Source: an uncultured Pelagibacteraceae bacterium
GTDB lineage: Bacteria; Pseudomonadota; Alphaproteobacteria; Pelagibacterales; Pelagibacteraceae
Assembly: GCA_902578265.1 (NCBI GenBank)
Contig: CACHCA010000004.1
Span: forward strand, 1-64,000
Direction: 5' to 3'
DNA length: 64,000 nt
Both the position numbers and the translations under genes were made by a program. Positions 17,990 through 26,520 of the stretch are shown here, piece after piece. The notes below the pieces were generated by a model, which was given only the letters and a program-made list of their open reading frames with translations, was not told the DNA's origin and did no database searches. Position 1 is the stretch's first letter. Every line of letters begins with the position of its first letter.

Positions 17990-18766
17990 ATGAAAAAACT
18001 TAAACTGTTTGCTCTAGCAGCGTTAGCCCTAGTGGGTTATGCAGGTGTTGCTAATGCAGCAGACGCAACGATGTTAGCTCAGGATGACTTTGTTGGAATA
18101 TCTTTTTGGATAATTTCAATGGGTATGTTAGCGGCTACAGCTTTCTTCTTCATGGAGAGAGGTACTGTTAACCCTGCGTGGAAAACATCAGTAACTGTTG
18201 CAGGTCTTGTAACTGGTATTGCTTTCATTCACTACATGTACATGAGAGAAGTATGGGTTGCTACAGGTGACTCACCAACAGTATACAGATATATTGACTG
18301 GTTAATTACTGTGCCATTACAGATGGTAGAATTCTACTTAATTCTAGTAGCAGTAAGAAAAGCAAACTCTGGAATGTTCTGGAGATTGTTAATCGGATCA
18401 TTAGTAATGTTAATCGGAGGATACTTAGGAGAAGCTGGATACATCAATGCTACACTTGGTTTTGTAATCGGTATGGCTGGATGGATTTACATTCTATATG
18501 AAATATTCTCTGGTGAAGCTGGAAGAGCTGCTGCTAAAAGCGGTAACAAAGCTCTTGTAACTGCGTTCGGTGCAATGAGAATGATTGTAACTGTAGGTTG
18601 GGCTATTTATCCATTAGGTTATGTATTTGGTTACCTAACAGGTGGTGTAGATGCTAACTCACTAAACGTTGTTTACAACTTAGCTGACTTCATTAACAAG
18701 ATTGCATTTGGTCTAGTAATCTGGGCTGCTGCAATGAGTTCAGGAGCTGGCTCAAGAGCAAGATAA
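17990..18766 (+). CDS. Proteorhodopsin, blue-absorbing type, light-driven proton pump
   Basis: A seven-helix retinal protein that pumps protons out of the cell in light. It is 258 residues with a cleavable signal peptide (MKKLKLFALAALALVGYAG, cut after ANA near residue 23). Using the numbering of the green proteorhodopsin reference plus six, the proton acceptor is D103 (RYIDW), the donor E114 (MVEFY), the histidine partner H81, the Schiff-base lysine K237 (DFINKIAFG) and the tuning residue Q111 (PLQMVEF); glutamine there indicates blue absorption. The strong ribosome site, dedicated terminator and less AT-biased codons imply high expression. Retinal synthesis genes are not in the window. Confidence 0.98.
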   Translation: MKKLKLFALAALALVGYAGVANAADATMLAQDDFVGISFWIISMGMLAATAFFFMERGTVNPAWKTSVTVAGLVTGIAFIHYMYMREVWVATGDSPTVYRYIDWLITVPLQMVEFYLILVAVRKANSGMFWRLLIGSLVMLIGGYLGEAGYINATLGFVIGMAGWIYILYEIFSGEAGRAAAKSGNKALVTAFGAMRMIVTVGWAIYPLGYVFGYLTGGVDANSLNVVYNLADFINKIAFGLVIWAAAMSSGAGSRAR

Positions 18767-18786
18767 TTACTATTTAAAGTAAATTT

Positions 18787-18827
18787 ATAGGGCGAGTATG
18801 TTTTACATACTTGCCCTATTTTTTTTT
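18787..18827 (+). terminator. Intrinsic terminator after proteorhodopsin
   Basis: A stem of about 15 bp (ATAGGGC-g-AGTATGT paired with ACATACT-t-GCCCTAT, one internal G-T) with a two-base loop is followed by a run of nine T. It lies 20 bases after the proteorhodopsin stop and before the ferredoxin gene, so most transcripts should end here. Confidence 0.92.
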
Positions 18828-18844
18828 AAGCTTATATATATTGC

Positions 18845-19165
18845 ATGGCTAAAATCACTTACATAACATCTGATGCTAAAGTTCATGAAATCGAGGTTCA
18901 AAATGGCCTCACTGTTATGGAGGGTGCTGTCCAAAATAATATACCCGGCATAGATGCCGACTGCGGAGGTGGAATGGCCTGTGCGACTTGCCATGTTTAT
19001 GTCCAAGATGATTGGTTTAATAAAATTCCTAAGAAAGAAGATGGAGAAGAAGATATGTTAGATATGGCATTTGAACCAAAAAAAAATAGTAGATTAAGTT
19101 GTCAGCTAATTGTTTCAGATGAATTAGACGGCTTGGTTGTTAACATTCCAACAAAACAAGCATAG
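18845..19165 (+). CDS. fdx: [2Fe-2S] ferredoxin, adrenodoxin type
   Basis: A small electron carrier of 106 residues. The cluster cysteines follow the adrenodoxin/ISC-ferredoxin pattern: C40, C46 and C49 in [17 protein letters not shown], and C86 in [15 protein letters not shown]. It is immediately followed, with no gap, by the ferredoxin-NADP reductase gene, which is very likely its partner. It lies 18 bases after the proteorhodopsin terminator, so it is transcribed by readthrough or from a promoter near that terminator. No iscS, hscA or hscB genes flank it, arguing against a dedicated Fe-S assembly role here. Confidence 0.95.
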   Translation: MAKITYITSDAKVHEIEVQNGLTVMEGAVQNNIPGIDADCGGGMACATCHVYVQDDWFNKIPKKEDGEEDMLDMAFEPKKNSRLSCQLIVSDELDGLVVNIPTKQA

Positions 19166-20182
19166 ATGAATAAAACTGATGCATTAATTATTGGAGCAGG
19201 TCCAACAGGATTATTTACTGCACATCAACTAAATTTGATTGGACTAAACTGTGAAGTAGTTGACAACTTAGATAAGATTGGCGGTCAATGTATCGAGCTT
19301 TATCCTGATAAACCAATTTACGATATACCAGCGGTGCCTGAATGTACAGGAGAGGAACTTACTAATAATTTATTAAATCAGTTAAAACCATTTGATATTA
19401 AATTCCATTTAAATCAAAGAGTTGAAGAAGTTAAAAGAGATAACGAAAATTGGATTGTAAAAACTAATAGTGGTACTACTTTTTTAACACCAAATGTTAT
19501 TATTGCAGGAGGTGTTGGTTCATTTGAACCTAGAAAATTTTCTCCTAAAGAGTGTGAAAAATTTGAAAATAAATCATTATTTTATTCTGTAAAAGATAAA
19601 AAAATTTTTGAGGGAAAAACAGTATCAATTTTTGGTGGTGGAGATAGCGCACTAGATTGGGCAGTTGAATTATCAAAAAAATCCAAAGTAAATTTGATAC
19701 ACAGAAGAGATGAGTTCAGAGGTGCAGAAGCTACTGTTAGCAAAATGCATGCGCAAGTAAAAGAGGGTAAAATAAATCTTTTTACAAAATATCAAATGAC
19801 GTCAGTCAAAGGAAATGGTCAATTAGAAAGTATAGATATAAAAAATGATGAGGATGAAATAAAGAATATAAAAACTGATTACGCTTTAGGTTTTTTTGGT
19901 TTAATAATGCAATTAGGACCTATAGCTAATTGGGGACTTAATATAGATAAAAAAACTATAGAAGTAGATACAGAAAAATTTGAAACTAATCAAAAAGGTA
20001 TTTATGCAGTGGGTGATATTTGTAATTATCCTGGTAAATTGAAATTAATTTTGTCTGGATTCCATGAAGGTGCTTTGGCAGCAAGAGCATGTTTTAAATT
20101 AGCAAGACCAAATGAAAAATATAGATTTGAGTTCACAACAACCTCAACAAACTTATTAAAAAGACTTGGAAAAAAAGAGTGA
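19166..20182 (+). CDS. Ferredoxin-NADP(+) reductase, thioredoxin-reductase-like (type 2)
   Basis: This FAD protein of 338 residues has an N-terminal FAD site LIIGAGPTGLFTAHQL, the FNR2 signature GGQCIELYPDKPIYDIPAVP, a second dinucleotide site SIFGGGDSALDWAVEL with HRRDEFRGAE, and the C-terminal FAD motif YAVGDICNYPGKLKLI. It lacks the CxxC redox pair of thioredoxin reductases. It should move electrons between NADPH and the adjacent ferredoxin. Its stop overlaps the GTG start of the downstream GST gene by four bases. Confidence 0.92.
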   Translation: MNKTDALIIGAGPTGLFTAHQLNLIGLNCEVVDNLDKIGGQCIELYPDKPIYDIPAVPECTGEELTNNLLNQLKPFDIKFHLNQRVEEVKRDNENWIVKTNSGTTFLTPNVIIAGGVGSFEPRKFSPKECEKFENKSLFYSVKDKKIFEGKTVSIFGGGDSALDWAVELSKKSKVNLIHRRDEFRGAEATVSKMHAQVKEGKINLFTKYQMTSVKGNGQLESIDIKNDEDEIKNIKTDYALGFFGLIMQLGPIANWGLNIDKKTIEVDTEKFETNQKGIYAVGDICNYPGKLKLILSGFHEGALAARACFKLARPNEKYRFEFTTTSTNLLKRLGKKE

Positions 20183-20808
20183 TAGATCTTTTTTCAGCTA
20201 ATACACCTAATGGCAAAAAAATTAGTATTATGCTCGAGGAAATTGGATTTGACTACAAAGTAATCAAAGTTGATATTAATAATGGTGAACAATTTAAAGA
20301 TGAGTTCAAAAAAATAAGTCCTTTAAGCAAAATTCCAGTAGTTATTGATCATAAAAACAAAAAAACTGTCTTTGAGTCAGGGGCTATTTTAATTTATTTA
20401 GCAGAGCTAAGTGGAAAATTTTATAATTCCGAAGAAAGATTAGAAATTAATCAGTGGTTAATGGCTCAAATGGGTTATGTTGGTCCAATGTTAGGTCAAC
20501 ACCATCAATTCCATCACTATAATCCTGGAAAAAGTAAATTTGGAGAAGAAAGGTTTTTTAAAATTTCTAGACGAATATACAAAGAATTGGATGAGAGATT
20601 ATCTAAATCAAAGTATTTATCGGGGAAAAATTACACAATTGCAGATATCGGCACATTTCCTTGGATAGCAAGACATGAATGGCACGATATTGGTCTTAAA
20701 AATTTTAAAAATCTTACTAGATGGTATGAGGAAATTTCAAAAAGAGATGGTGTTAAGAAGGGATTTGCTTTTATGGATGAAAATGAGGTGCCACCTAAAC
20801 CATATTAG
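20179..20808 (+). CDS. Glutathione S-transferase family protein (YfcG/Nu-like)
   Basis: A 209-residue cytosolic GST. The N-terminal thioredoxin-like domain begins MIDLFSANTPNGKKISIMLE and includes the cis-proline segment SKIPVVID and the glutathione-binding ESGAILIYLAE; the C-terminal helical domain contains YTIADIGTFPWIARHEW. The TPNG element resembles YfcG-type disulfide reductases. It starts with GTG overlapping the reductase stop (GTGA), so fdx, the reductase and this gene form a coupled operon, suggesting a redox or detoxification role. Its stop overlaps the stop of a small minus-strand ORF. Confidence 0.88.
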   Translation: MIDLFSANTPNGKKISIMLEEIGFDYKVIKVDINNGEQFKDEFKKISPLSKIPVVIDHKNKKTVFESGAILIYLAELSGKFYNSEERLEINQWLMAQMGYVGPMLGQHHQFHHYNPGKSKFGEERFFKISRRIYKELDERLSKSKYLSGKNYTIADIGTFPWIARHEWHDIGLKNFKNLTRWYEEISKRDGVKKGFAFMDENEVPPKPY

Positions 20809-20909
20809 TTCATTGAACTTAACAATCTAAACAAAGAAGCAAAAATTCCATGACCTGAAACTTCTATGGCAAGGACAATGATAATTATCAAAAGTATTTT
20901 TGTATCCAT
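20805..20909 (-). CDS. Small hydrophobic ORF, 34 residues, third gene of the dksA unit
   Basis: A short ATG-initiated frame encodes 34 residues: MDTKILLIIIIVLAIEVSGH, then GIFASLFRLLSSMN. It is one predicted transmembrane helix (about residues 4-17) followed by a short amphipathic tail. Its ATG overlaps the stop of the preceding small ORF by one base (TAATG), a classic translational-coupling arrangement, and its stop overlaps the GST stop from the opposite strand. I recognise no family. Its clean fit in a genome with almost no spare DNA is the main evidence that it is real. Confidence 0.6.
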   Translation of the reverse strand: MDTKILLIIIIVLAIEVSGHGIFASLFRLLSSMN

Positions 20910-21034
20910 TAACTAAAAACAATAAATAACAAAATTAACCAAAACAAACCATAATAATAATATATATACTTTTTAGTAAAATAATAAGTTACTGGATTGT
21001 GAACTTTTTTAGTTTTTTTCTTTTTTTTAGTCAT
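20909..21034 (-). CDS. Small lysine-rich membrane-anchored ORF, 41 residues, second gene of the dksA unit
   Basis: An ATG inside the last codons of dksA (ATGACTAA overlap) opens a 41-residue frame. A very basic N-terminus (MTKKKKKTKKVHNP) is followed by a tyrosine-rich stretch (TYYFTKKYIYYYYG) and one hydrophobic helix (LFWLILLFIVFS) at the C-terminus. The charge pattern suggests a single-pass inner-membrane protein with a cytoplasmic basic tail. It ends in TAATG, overlapping the next small ORF. No family is recognised. The poly-A tract coding for the lysines means a chance ORF cannot be excluded, but overlaps at both ends favour a gene. Confidence 0.6.
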   Translation of the reverse strand: MTKKKKKTKKVHNPVTYYFTKKYIYYYYGLFWLILLFIVFS

Positions 21035-21551
21035 CTGCGTGAACCTTCTCATCTTTCTCATGTTTTTCTTGAGCAGCAATTGTATACTTAGCTACAGGTC
21101 TTGCCATGAGTCTTTTTAACCCAATTGGTTCTGCAGTATCAAGACAGTAACCATAAGTATCATCTTTAATTCTCATTAAAGCTTTATCTATTTCAGATAT
21201 TAATTTTATTTGTCTATTGATCGCTTTCATCTCTACATTTTTATCGGTATATGAACTTGCTTGATCTACAATGTCTGCAGAAATACTATTATCGTCCATA
21301 CTTCCATTGTAAAGAGTCTCATTATTTGCTTTGACCAATTCTTTTCTCCATTCTTGTAATTTTATTCTAAAAAAAACACGGTGTTTTTCGCACATATATT
21401 TTTCTGTTTCTTTTGGAATATAAGTTTTTGAAATTTTTATTGGACCTTTATTAATCTCTTTTGTTTTGATTACTGCTTTCGATTTTGTTTTATATGCAGA
21501 CTTTGTTTTAGATTTTGTTACTTTTTTTTTTACTTTGCTAGTTTTAGCCAT
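21027..21551 (-). CDS. dksA: DksA/TraR-family RNA polymerase regulator with basic N-terminal extension
   Basis: DksA binds the RNA polymerase secondary channel and, with ppGpp, adjusts rRNA and amino-acid gene transcription. From the ATG at 21551 the protein has 174 residues: a lysine-, serine- and threonine-rich tail of about 45 residues, then the coiled-coil domain with tip motif DIVDQAS (DxxDxA), then the globular domain GYCLDTAEPIGLKRLMARP. Only one cysteine remains of the zinc finger, as in some alphaproteobacterial DksA proteins. An upstream start at 21587 would add 12 residues of no family likeness. It is the first gene of a three-gene minus-strand unit. Confidence 0.88.
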   Translation of the reverse strand: MAKTSKVKKKVTKSKTKSAYKTKSKAVIKTKEINKGPIKISKTYIPKETEKYMCEKHRVFFRIKLQEWRKELVKANNETLYNGSMDDNSISADIVDQASSYTDKNVEMKAINRQIKLISEIDKALMRIKDDTYGYCLDTAEPIGLKRLMARPVAKYTIAAQEKHEKDEKVHADD

Positions 21552-21630
21552 AATTTCAAATTGAATTCGAGGGAGTATATTCAGCAAAATATGGGTGTCA
21601 AGTAACGTTAATTATTGTAATTATTTACTT

Positions 21631-22953
21631 ATGAATGTTTCAAAAAGAAATATAAATAATATATTTTCAATTTTTGCTTTATCACATTTAATAATTTGGA
21701 CATTGGTACCCTCTTTAACCAATAATAATTTACCTTTAGATACAATTGAAGCTTTAGCATGGGGGAGTAACTTAGATTGGGGGTTTAACAAACATCCACC
21801 AATGAGTGCATTTTTTCCAGAAGTTTTTTTTAAAATTTTTGGTCCACAAGATTGGTCATATTATCTTTTAAGTCAAATTTTTGTTGTGATTTCTTTTTAC
21901 TATGTATTTAAGTTGTCTAACGAAATCTTAAGAGATACAAAATTAAGTCTAATTTCGGTACTCTTACTAGTATCAATTTATTTTTATAATTTCACAACTC
22001 CAGAATTTAATGTAAATGTTTGTCAATTACCTTTCTGGTCATTAGTGGTTTATTATTCCTGGAAAATATACAACTCCAAAAAAATTAGTTTTTTAGACTG
22101 TGTTTTAGTTGGGTTATTTGGTGCTTTGGGTTTTCTATCAAAGTACTTATTCGTTTATTTATTAATATCAATTGATTTACTTTTTATTTATTTAATTTTT
22201 TTTAAAAAAACAAAAAAATTTGATTTTAAATATCTGATTACTTTAGAAGCATTTATTGTTTTACTAATACCTCATTTAATTTGGCTTTATAACAATGATT
22301 TTATCTCAATTTTGTATGGTTTAAAAAGAACAGGTTTAGAAAATAGCAATATAATTAATCATATAAATCAACCATTAATATTTTTGTTAAAACAAATAGG
22401 AATATTAATTCCGTTATTCTTTTTAACTTGGTTATTGTTAAAAAAAATCAAGTTTAAATTTAATTTAAAAGATAAAAATTTAATATTTTTAATTTCTATA
22501 AATCTTTTACCAATTTTTTTGATGCTGTTAACATCAATAATAACCGGATCAAAAATTAGAACAATGTGGATGACACCTTTTTATTTATTTTTTGGTGTAT
22601 TTTTAGTTTATATATTTAAATCTCAAATTAACTTAAAAAAAGTAAAATCTTTTTTACTAGGATTTTTATTCTTATTCTTTTTATCTCCAATAATTTACTC
22701 ATATATTTCATTAACTCAAAAAGACAAACGTACAGATTATCCCGGAAAAGAAATTGCTTTAAAAACCCAATTAATCTGGGATCAAGATTTTAAGAGTGAA
22801 ATTGAGTTTGTAACTGGTGATGAATGGAAAGCTGGTAATCTTTCATATCACTTAAAATCCAGACCCACATGGGAAGGTACTGCAAACGATAATATATTGA
22901 AAAACTCATCACAATTTATTTGTATAAATGATGTATGTTTAGGAAGATACTAA
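21631..22953 (+). CDS. Integral membrane glycosyltransferase, GT39/ArnT-like
   Basis: A polytopic protein of 440 residues with roughly ten hydrophobic segments. The first extracytoplasmic loop has the acidic pair in NLPLDTIEALAWGSN and the KHPPMSAFFPE motif typical of PMT/ArnT enzymes, which use polyprenyl-phosphate sugars as donors. I chose the ATG at 21631 over a GTG at 21595, which adds 12 residues without family likeness. The next gene is a GtrB/DPM-like glycosyltransferase that would supply such a donor. Acceptor (lipid A, glycolipid or protein) is unknown. Confidence 0.85.
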   Translation: MNVSKRNINNIFSIFALSHLIIWTLVPSLTNNNLPLDTIEALAWGSNLDWGFNKHPPMSAFFPEVFFKIFGPQDWSYYLLSQIFVVISFYYVFKLSNEILRDTKLSLISVLLLVSIYFYNFTTPEFNVNVCQLPFWSLVVYYSWKIYNSKKISFLDCVLVGLFGALGFLSKYLFVYLLISIDLLFIYLIFFKKTKKFDFKYLITLEAFIVLLIPHLIWLYNNDFISILYGLKRTGLENSNIINHINQPLIFLLKQIGILIPLFFLTWLLLKKIKFKFNLKDKNLIFLISINLLPIFLMLLTSIITGSKIRTMWMTPFYLFFGVFLVYIFKSQINLKKVKSFLLGFLFLFFLSPIIYSYISLTQKDKRTDYPGKEIALKTQLIWDQDFKSEIEFVTGDEWKAGNLSYHLKSRPTWEGTANDNILKNSSQFICINDVCLGRY

Positions 22954-22966
22954 ATAAGAAAACTTT

Positions 22967-23836
22967 ATGAAGATTATAGTTTTAATCCCAGTGTACAATG
23001 ATTGGAAATCAGTTTTCAAACTATTAGATGAGATAAATGATTTGTCGTTAGAAAATGAATTTCAACTTTCTGTATTAATAGTTAATGATGCATCAAATTT
23101 TGATCGTCAGGAAATTGAAAAATCTTTTGAAAATATTAATTCAATTAAAATATTGAACATGGAAAAAAATCTTGGACATACGAGGTGTATCGCGACTGGT
23201 TTGAAGTATATTTTTGAAAAAGATCAATTTGATTATATCATTCCTATGGATGGAGATGGAGAAGATAGACCTATTGAAATTAAAGATTTTTTAGAAAAAA
23301 TAAAAGTCTCTAATGGAAAACCAATAGTTGGAGAAAGAGTGAAAAGGTCCGAAAGTATGACCTTTAAAATTTGTTACCAATTTCATAAATTAATTACGTT
23401 TGTTTTCACTGGTAAATCAATTAAATTTGGTAACTATACTTGTTTACCCAAATTAACAGTAGAAAAATTACTTAAAGAAAAAGCCACTTGGAATAGTTTT
23501 TCAGGATCTTTAAAAAAAATTGAAAATGATCTCATTTCCATACCTTCTATAAGAGGTTCAAGATATTACGGACCTTCACAAATGAGTTTTACTAATTTAA
23601 TAAAACATTCTCTTTCTATTATAAGTGTCTTTAGAAAAACATTTTTAATTCGATCAGGACTTTTTATAATCATTTATATCTTAATGATTAAGAGCAATGC
23701 TTCAATTATTACATCCATACCTTTAATAATGTTACTAATAGCTGTTTATTCTGTTTCAAATTTAGCTTTAAGAGAAAATATGGATGAGTTTAAAAATTCG
23801 CTAAATCAAATTAAAAATACTGATGAAATTCAATGA
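22967..23836 (+). CDS. GT2 family glycosyltransferase, polyprenyl-phosphate sugar synthase-like
   Basis: A 289-residue protein with a GT-A fold N-terminus (ILIPVYNDW-type start, VLIVNDASN, and a metal-binding IPMDGDGED) and two C-terminal hydrophobic helices (around residues 226-262), as in GtrB/DPM1-like enzymes that charge polyprenyl phosphate with a sugar. It follows the ArnT-like gene by 13 bases and overlaps ppc by four bases. The pairing suggests a surface-glycan modification module; the sugar cannot be read from sequence. Confidence 0.83.
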   Translation: MKIIVLIPVYNDWKSVFKLLDEINDLSLENEFQLSVLIVNDASNFDRQEIEKSFENINSIKILNMEKNLGHTRCIATGLKYIFEKDQFDYIIPMDGDGEDRPIEIKDFLEKIKVSNGKPIVGERVKRSESMTFKICYQFHKLITFVFTGKSIKFGNYTCLPKLTVEKLLKEKATWNSFSGSLKKIENDLISIPSIRGSRYYGPSQMSFTNLIKHSLSIISVFRKTFLIRSGLFIIIYILMIKSNASIITSIPLIMLLIAVYSVSNLALRENMDEFKNSLNQIKNTDEIQ

Positions 23837-26520
23837 AAAAAAAAGATCTTTATTATGAAAGAATTCCTACAAAACTTCTAAGAGAAGATGTTAGATATTT
23901 GGGCAATATACTTGGAAAAGTTATTAAGTCTCAAGAGAGTGAAAAGTTTTTCATTTTAGTAGAAAAAATTCGAAAATTATCAAAAGCGAATAAAAAAAAT
24001 CCAAATGAAAAGAAGTTAAATAACAAAGTATTAAAGGCCATAAAAAGTCTTGATCCTAAAAATACATTTAAGCTTACAAGAGCATTCTCCCATTTCATGA
24101 ATTTTATGAATTTAGCTGAATTAGTTGATGCTTCTAGAAGTTTAAATGAATATGAAAACAATAAAAAAAAAATAAGTAAAAAAAATTTATTTATTGAGGA
24201 AATTTTTGAGGATTTATTTAAAAAAAAAAATATTTCAAATAATAAAATTTACGATTTAGCTAAAAACTTAAATATAGGTATAGTTTTGACCGCTCATCCA
24301 ACAGAAGTCAAAAGAAGAACTTTAATTCAAAAATATCACAAAATAATAGAGATACTTGAACAAAGAGAGTTACTAAAGAGTTTTCCTTCAAAACTAAAAC
24401 TTTTAAATAAACACCTTTTTGATGAATTAACAATTATTTGGAACACAGATGATTTAAAAAGAACAAAACCATCTCCTTTTGATGAAGCAAGATGGGGTCT
24501 TGCAATTATAGAAGATAGCTTATGGGATACTGTTCCAAAAGTTTATAGAAAATTAAATTCTATATTCGTAAAAAATATGAACAAGAATTTACCTAAAAAT
24601 TTTAATCCAATAGTATTTGGTTCATGGATGGGAGGGGATCGAGATGGAAATCCAAATGTGACTGCTGAGGTAACAAGAAAAGTAATTTTATTATCTAGAT
24701 GGGAAGCAGCAAAATTATATGAAAAAGCCTTAACCAAAATAATAAGATCCTATTCTATGGAAAAGTGCTCTAAAAAAATTTTGAATAAAGTTGGAAATTC
24801 ATTTGAGCCCTACAGAGTTTTTTTAAGACCTCTTAGAGATAAAATGCGAATAACACATAGGCTGATAGAACAACACCTAGTTCAAAAAAAACCATTGGAT
24901 CAAAAAAAGTTATTGAGCTCTCGAGAGGAAATACTTAGACCACTTAGGGTTGTAAGAGAATCTTTAGAGGAAAATCAAAATGAAAATATTGCTAGCGGGG
25001 ATTTATTAGATTTAATGAGGCGAGCTAAATGTTTTGGAATTAACCTTGCAAGATTAGACATAAGACAAGAGTCATCAAGACATAAGCAATTAATTTCTGA
25101 ATTAGTTAAAGCTAAATATAAAAAGAATTATTTAAGTTTTAGTGAGAAGGAAAAGTTAAATTTTTTAAGATTATCAATTATTTCTAAATCTAAGAAAATA
25201 GGAAATTTTCAATTTAGAAATAAAGAAAATAAAGAAGTTTGGTCTACATTTAAAACTCTATCCAAAGAACCACCGGAGTGTTTAGGTGCATATGTAATTT
25301 CGATGACTACATCTGCCTCTGATATCCTATCTGTTTCTTTCTTACAAAAAGAGGCAGAAATAAAAGACAAATTAAGAGTAGTTCCTTTGTTTGAAACTTT
25401 GGATGATTTAATTAATGCAAAAACAATAATGGAAACTTTATTCTCCCAGAACTGGTATAGAAAATTAATAAATCATAATCAGGAAGTAATGATAGGATAC
25501 TCAGATTCGAGCAAGGATGCAGGAAAAATATGTGCTAGCTGGCATCAGTACAAAGCACAAGAGGAAATTATAAAGCTAGCAAAAAAATTTAAAATCAAAA
25601 TAACATTTTTCCATGGCAGAGGAGGATCAGCTGGTAGAGGAGGAGGTCCAATACAAGCTACTTTAAGATCTCAACCTCCAAATTCTGTGAATGGTAATAT
25701 TAGAATTACAGATCAAGGTGAAGTAATTCAACAAAAATATGGATATGAACCTTTGGCTAATTATAATTTATGTAGTTATATAGGTGCGGTTACTGAAGCC
25801 ACATTAAACCCACCACCAATTCCAAAAAAAGAATGGAGAAACCTGATTGAAAAGATGTCCGATATATCTAAAAATTCTTATCGAAAAAATATTAATCAAA
25901 GCTCTGATTTTATAGAATATTTCAAAACTGTTACTCCACACAAAGCATTGGGTAAACTATTCATTGGTTCAAGGCCGTCAAAAAGAAAAAATGTTGATAA
26001 CATCAAAAGTCTAAGAGCTATTCCATGGGTCTTTGCTTGGACACAAATTAGATTAATGCTTCCTGCTTGGTTAGGAAGTGCAGAGGCTTTGAGGTATTCA
26101 TATATTAAAAAATTTAGGAAGATTTTATATGATATGGAAAAAAACTGGCCTTTTTTCAATTCTATGCTCGACATGTTAGATATGGTAATATCAAAAGCAG
26201 ATCCAGAGATATCAAAAATTTATGAAGAATTTCTTGCAGACAAAAAACTTAGGAGAGTTGGAAAAAAACTAAGATTTCAATTTGATACGATTAAAAAATT
26301 GAATAAAAAGATTGCACCAAAAGAAATTCTTAAAATAAGAAAACAATTTAGGTCTGCAGCTATAGTAAGAAACATTTATTCAGAAGTTTTGAATATTATT
26401 CAACCTATCGTTATCGCTAAACTTAAAAAAAATAAAAATAAAAAAAATAAAAAAGATCTAGAGGATGCATTGTTAACTTCTATAGCTGGAATTTCTGCAG
26501 CTATGAAAAATACTGGTTAA
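23833..26520 (+). CDS. ppc: Phosphoenolpyruvate carboxylase
   Basis: PEPC fixes bicarbonate onto PEP to give oxaloacetate, replenishing the TCA cycle. The 895-residue protein has the catalytic histidine motif VLTAHPTEVKRRTL (H155), GSWMGGDRDGNPNVT, MIGYSDSSKDAG and the glycine-rich loop FHGRGGSAGRGGGP. Overall length is family-typical, although the segment around residues 80-120 and the region near the C-terminus are unusually lysine-rich. The start overlaps the preceding glycosyltransferase stop (ATGA) and the stop shares its last base with the next start, so this looks like one transcript. Confidence 0.97.
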   Translation: MKKKDLYYERIPTKLLREDVRYLGNILGKVIKSQESEKFFILVEKIRKLSKANKKNPNEKKLNNKVLKAIKSLDPKNTFKLTRAFSHFMNFMNLAELVDASRSLNEYENNKKKISKKNLFIEEIFEDLFKKKNISNNKIYDLAKNLNIGIVLTAHPTEVKRRTLIQKYHKIIEILEQRELLKSFPSKLKLLNKHLFDELTIIWNTDDLKRTKPSPFDEARWGLAIIEDSLWDTVPKVYRKLNSIFVKNMNKNLPKNFNPIVFGSWMGGDRDGNPNVTAEVTRKVILLSRWEAAKLYEKALTKIIRSYSMEKCSKKILNKVGNSFEPYRVFLRPLRDKMRITHRLIEQHLVQKKPLDQKKLLSSREEILRPLRVVRESLEENQNENIASGDLLDLMRRAKCFGINLARLDIRQESSRHKQLISELVKAKYKKNYLSFSEKEKLNFLRLSIISKSKKIGNFQFRNKENKEVWSTFKTLSKEPPECLGAYVISMTTSASDILSVSFLQKEAEIKDKLRVVPLFETLDDLINAKTIMETLFSQNWYRKLINHNQEVMIGYSDSSKDAGKICASWHQYKAQEEIIKLAKKFKIKITFFHGRGGSAGRGGGPIQATLRSQPPNSVNGNIRITDQGEVIQQKYGYEPLANYNLCSYIGAVTEATLNPPPIPKKEWRNLIEKMSDISKNSYRKNINQSSDFIEYFKTVTPHKALGKLFIGSRPSKRKNVDNIKSLRAIPWVFAWTQIRLMLPAWLGSAEALRYSYIKKFRKILYDMEKNWPFFNSMLDMLDMVISKADPEISKIYEEFLADKKLRRVGKKLRFQFDTIKKLNKKIAPKEILKIRKQFRSAAIVRNIYSEVLNIIQPIVIAKLKKNKNKKNKKDLEDALLTSIAGISAAMKNTG

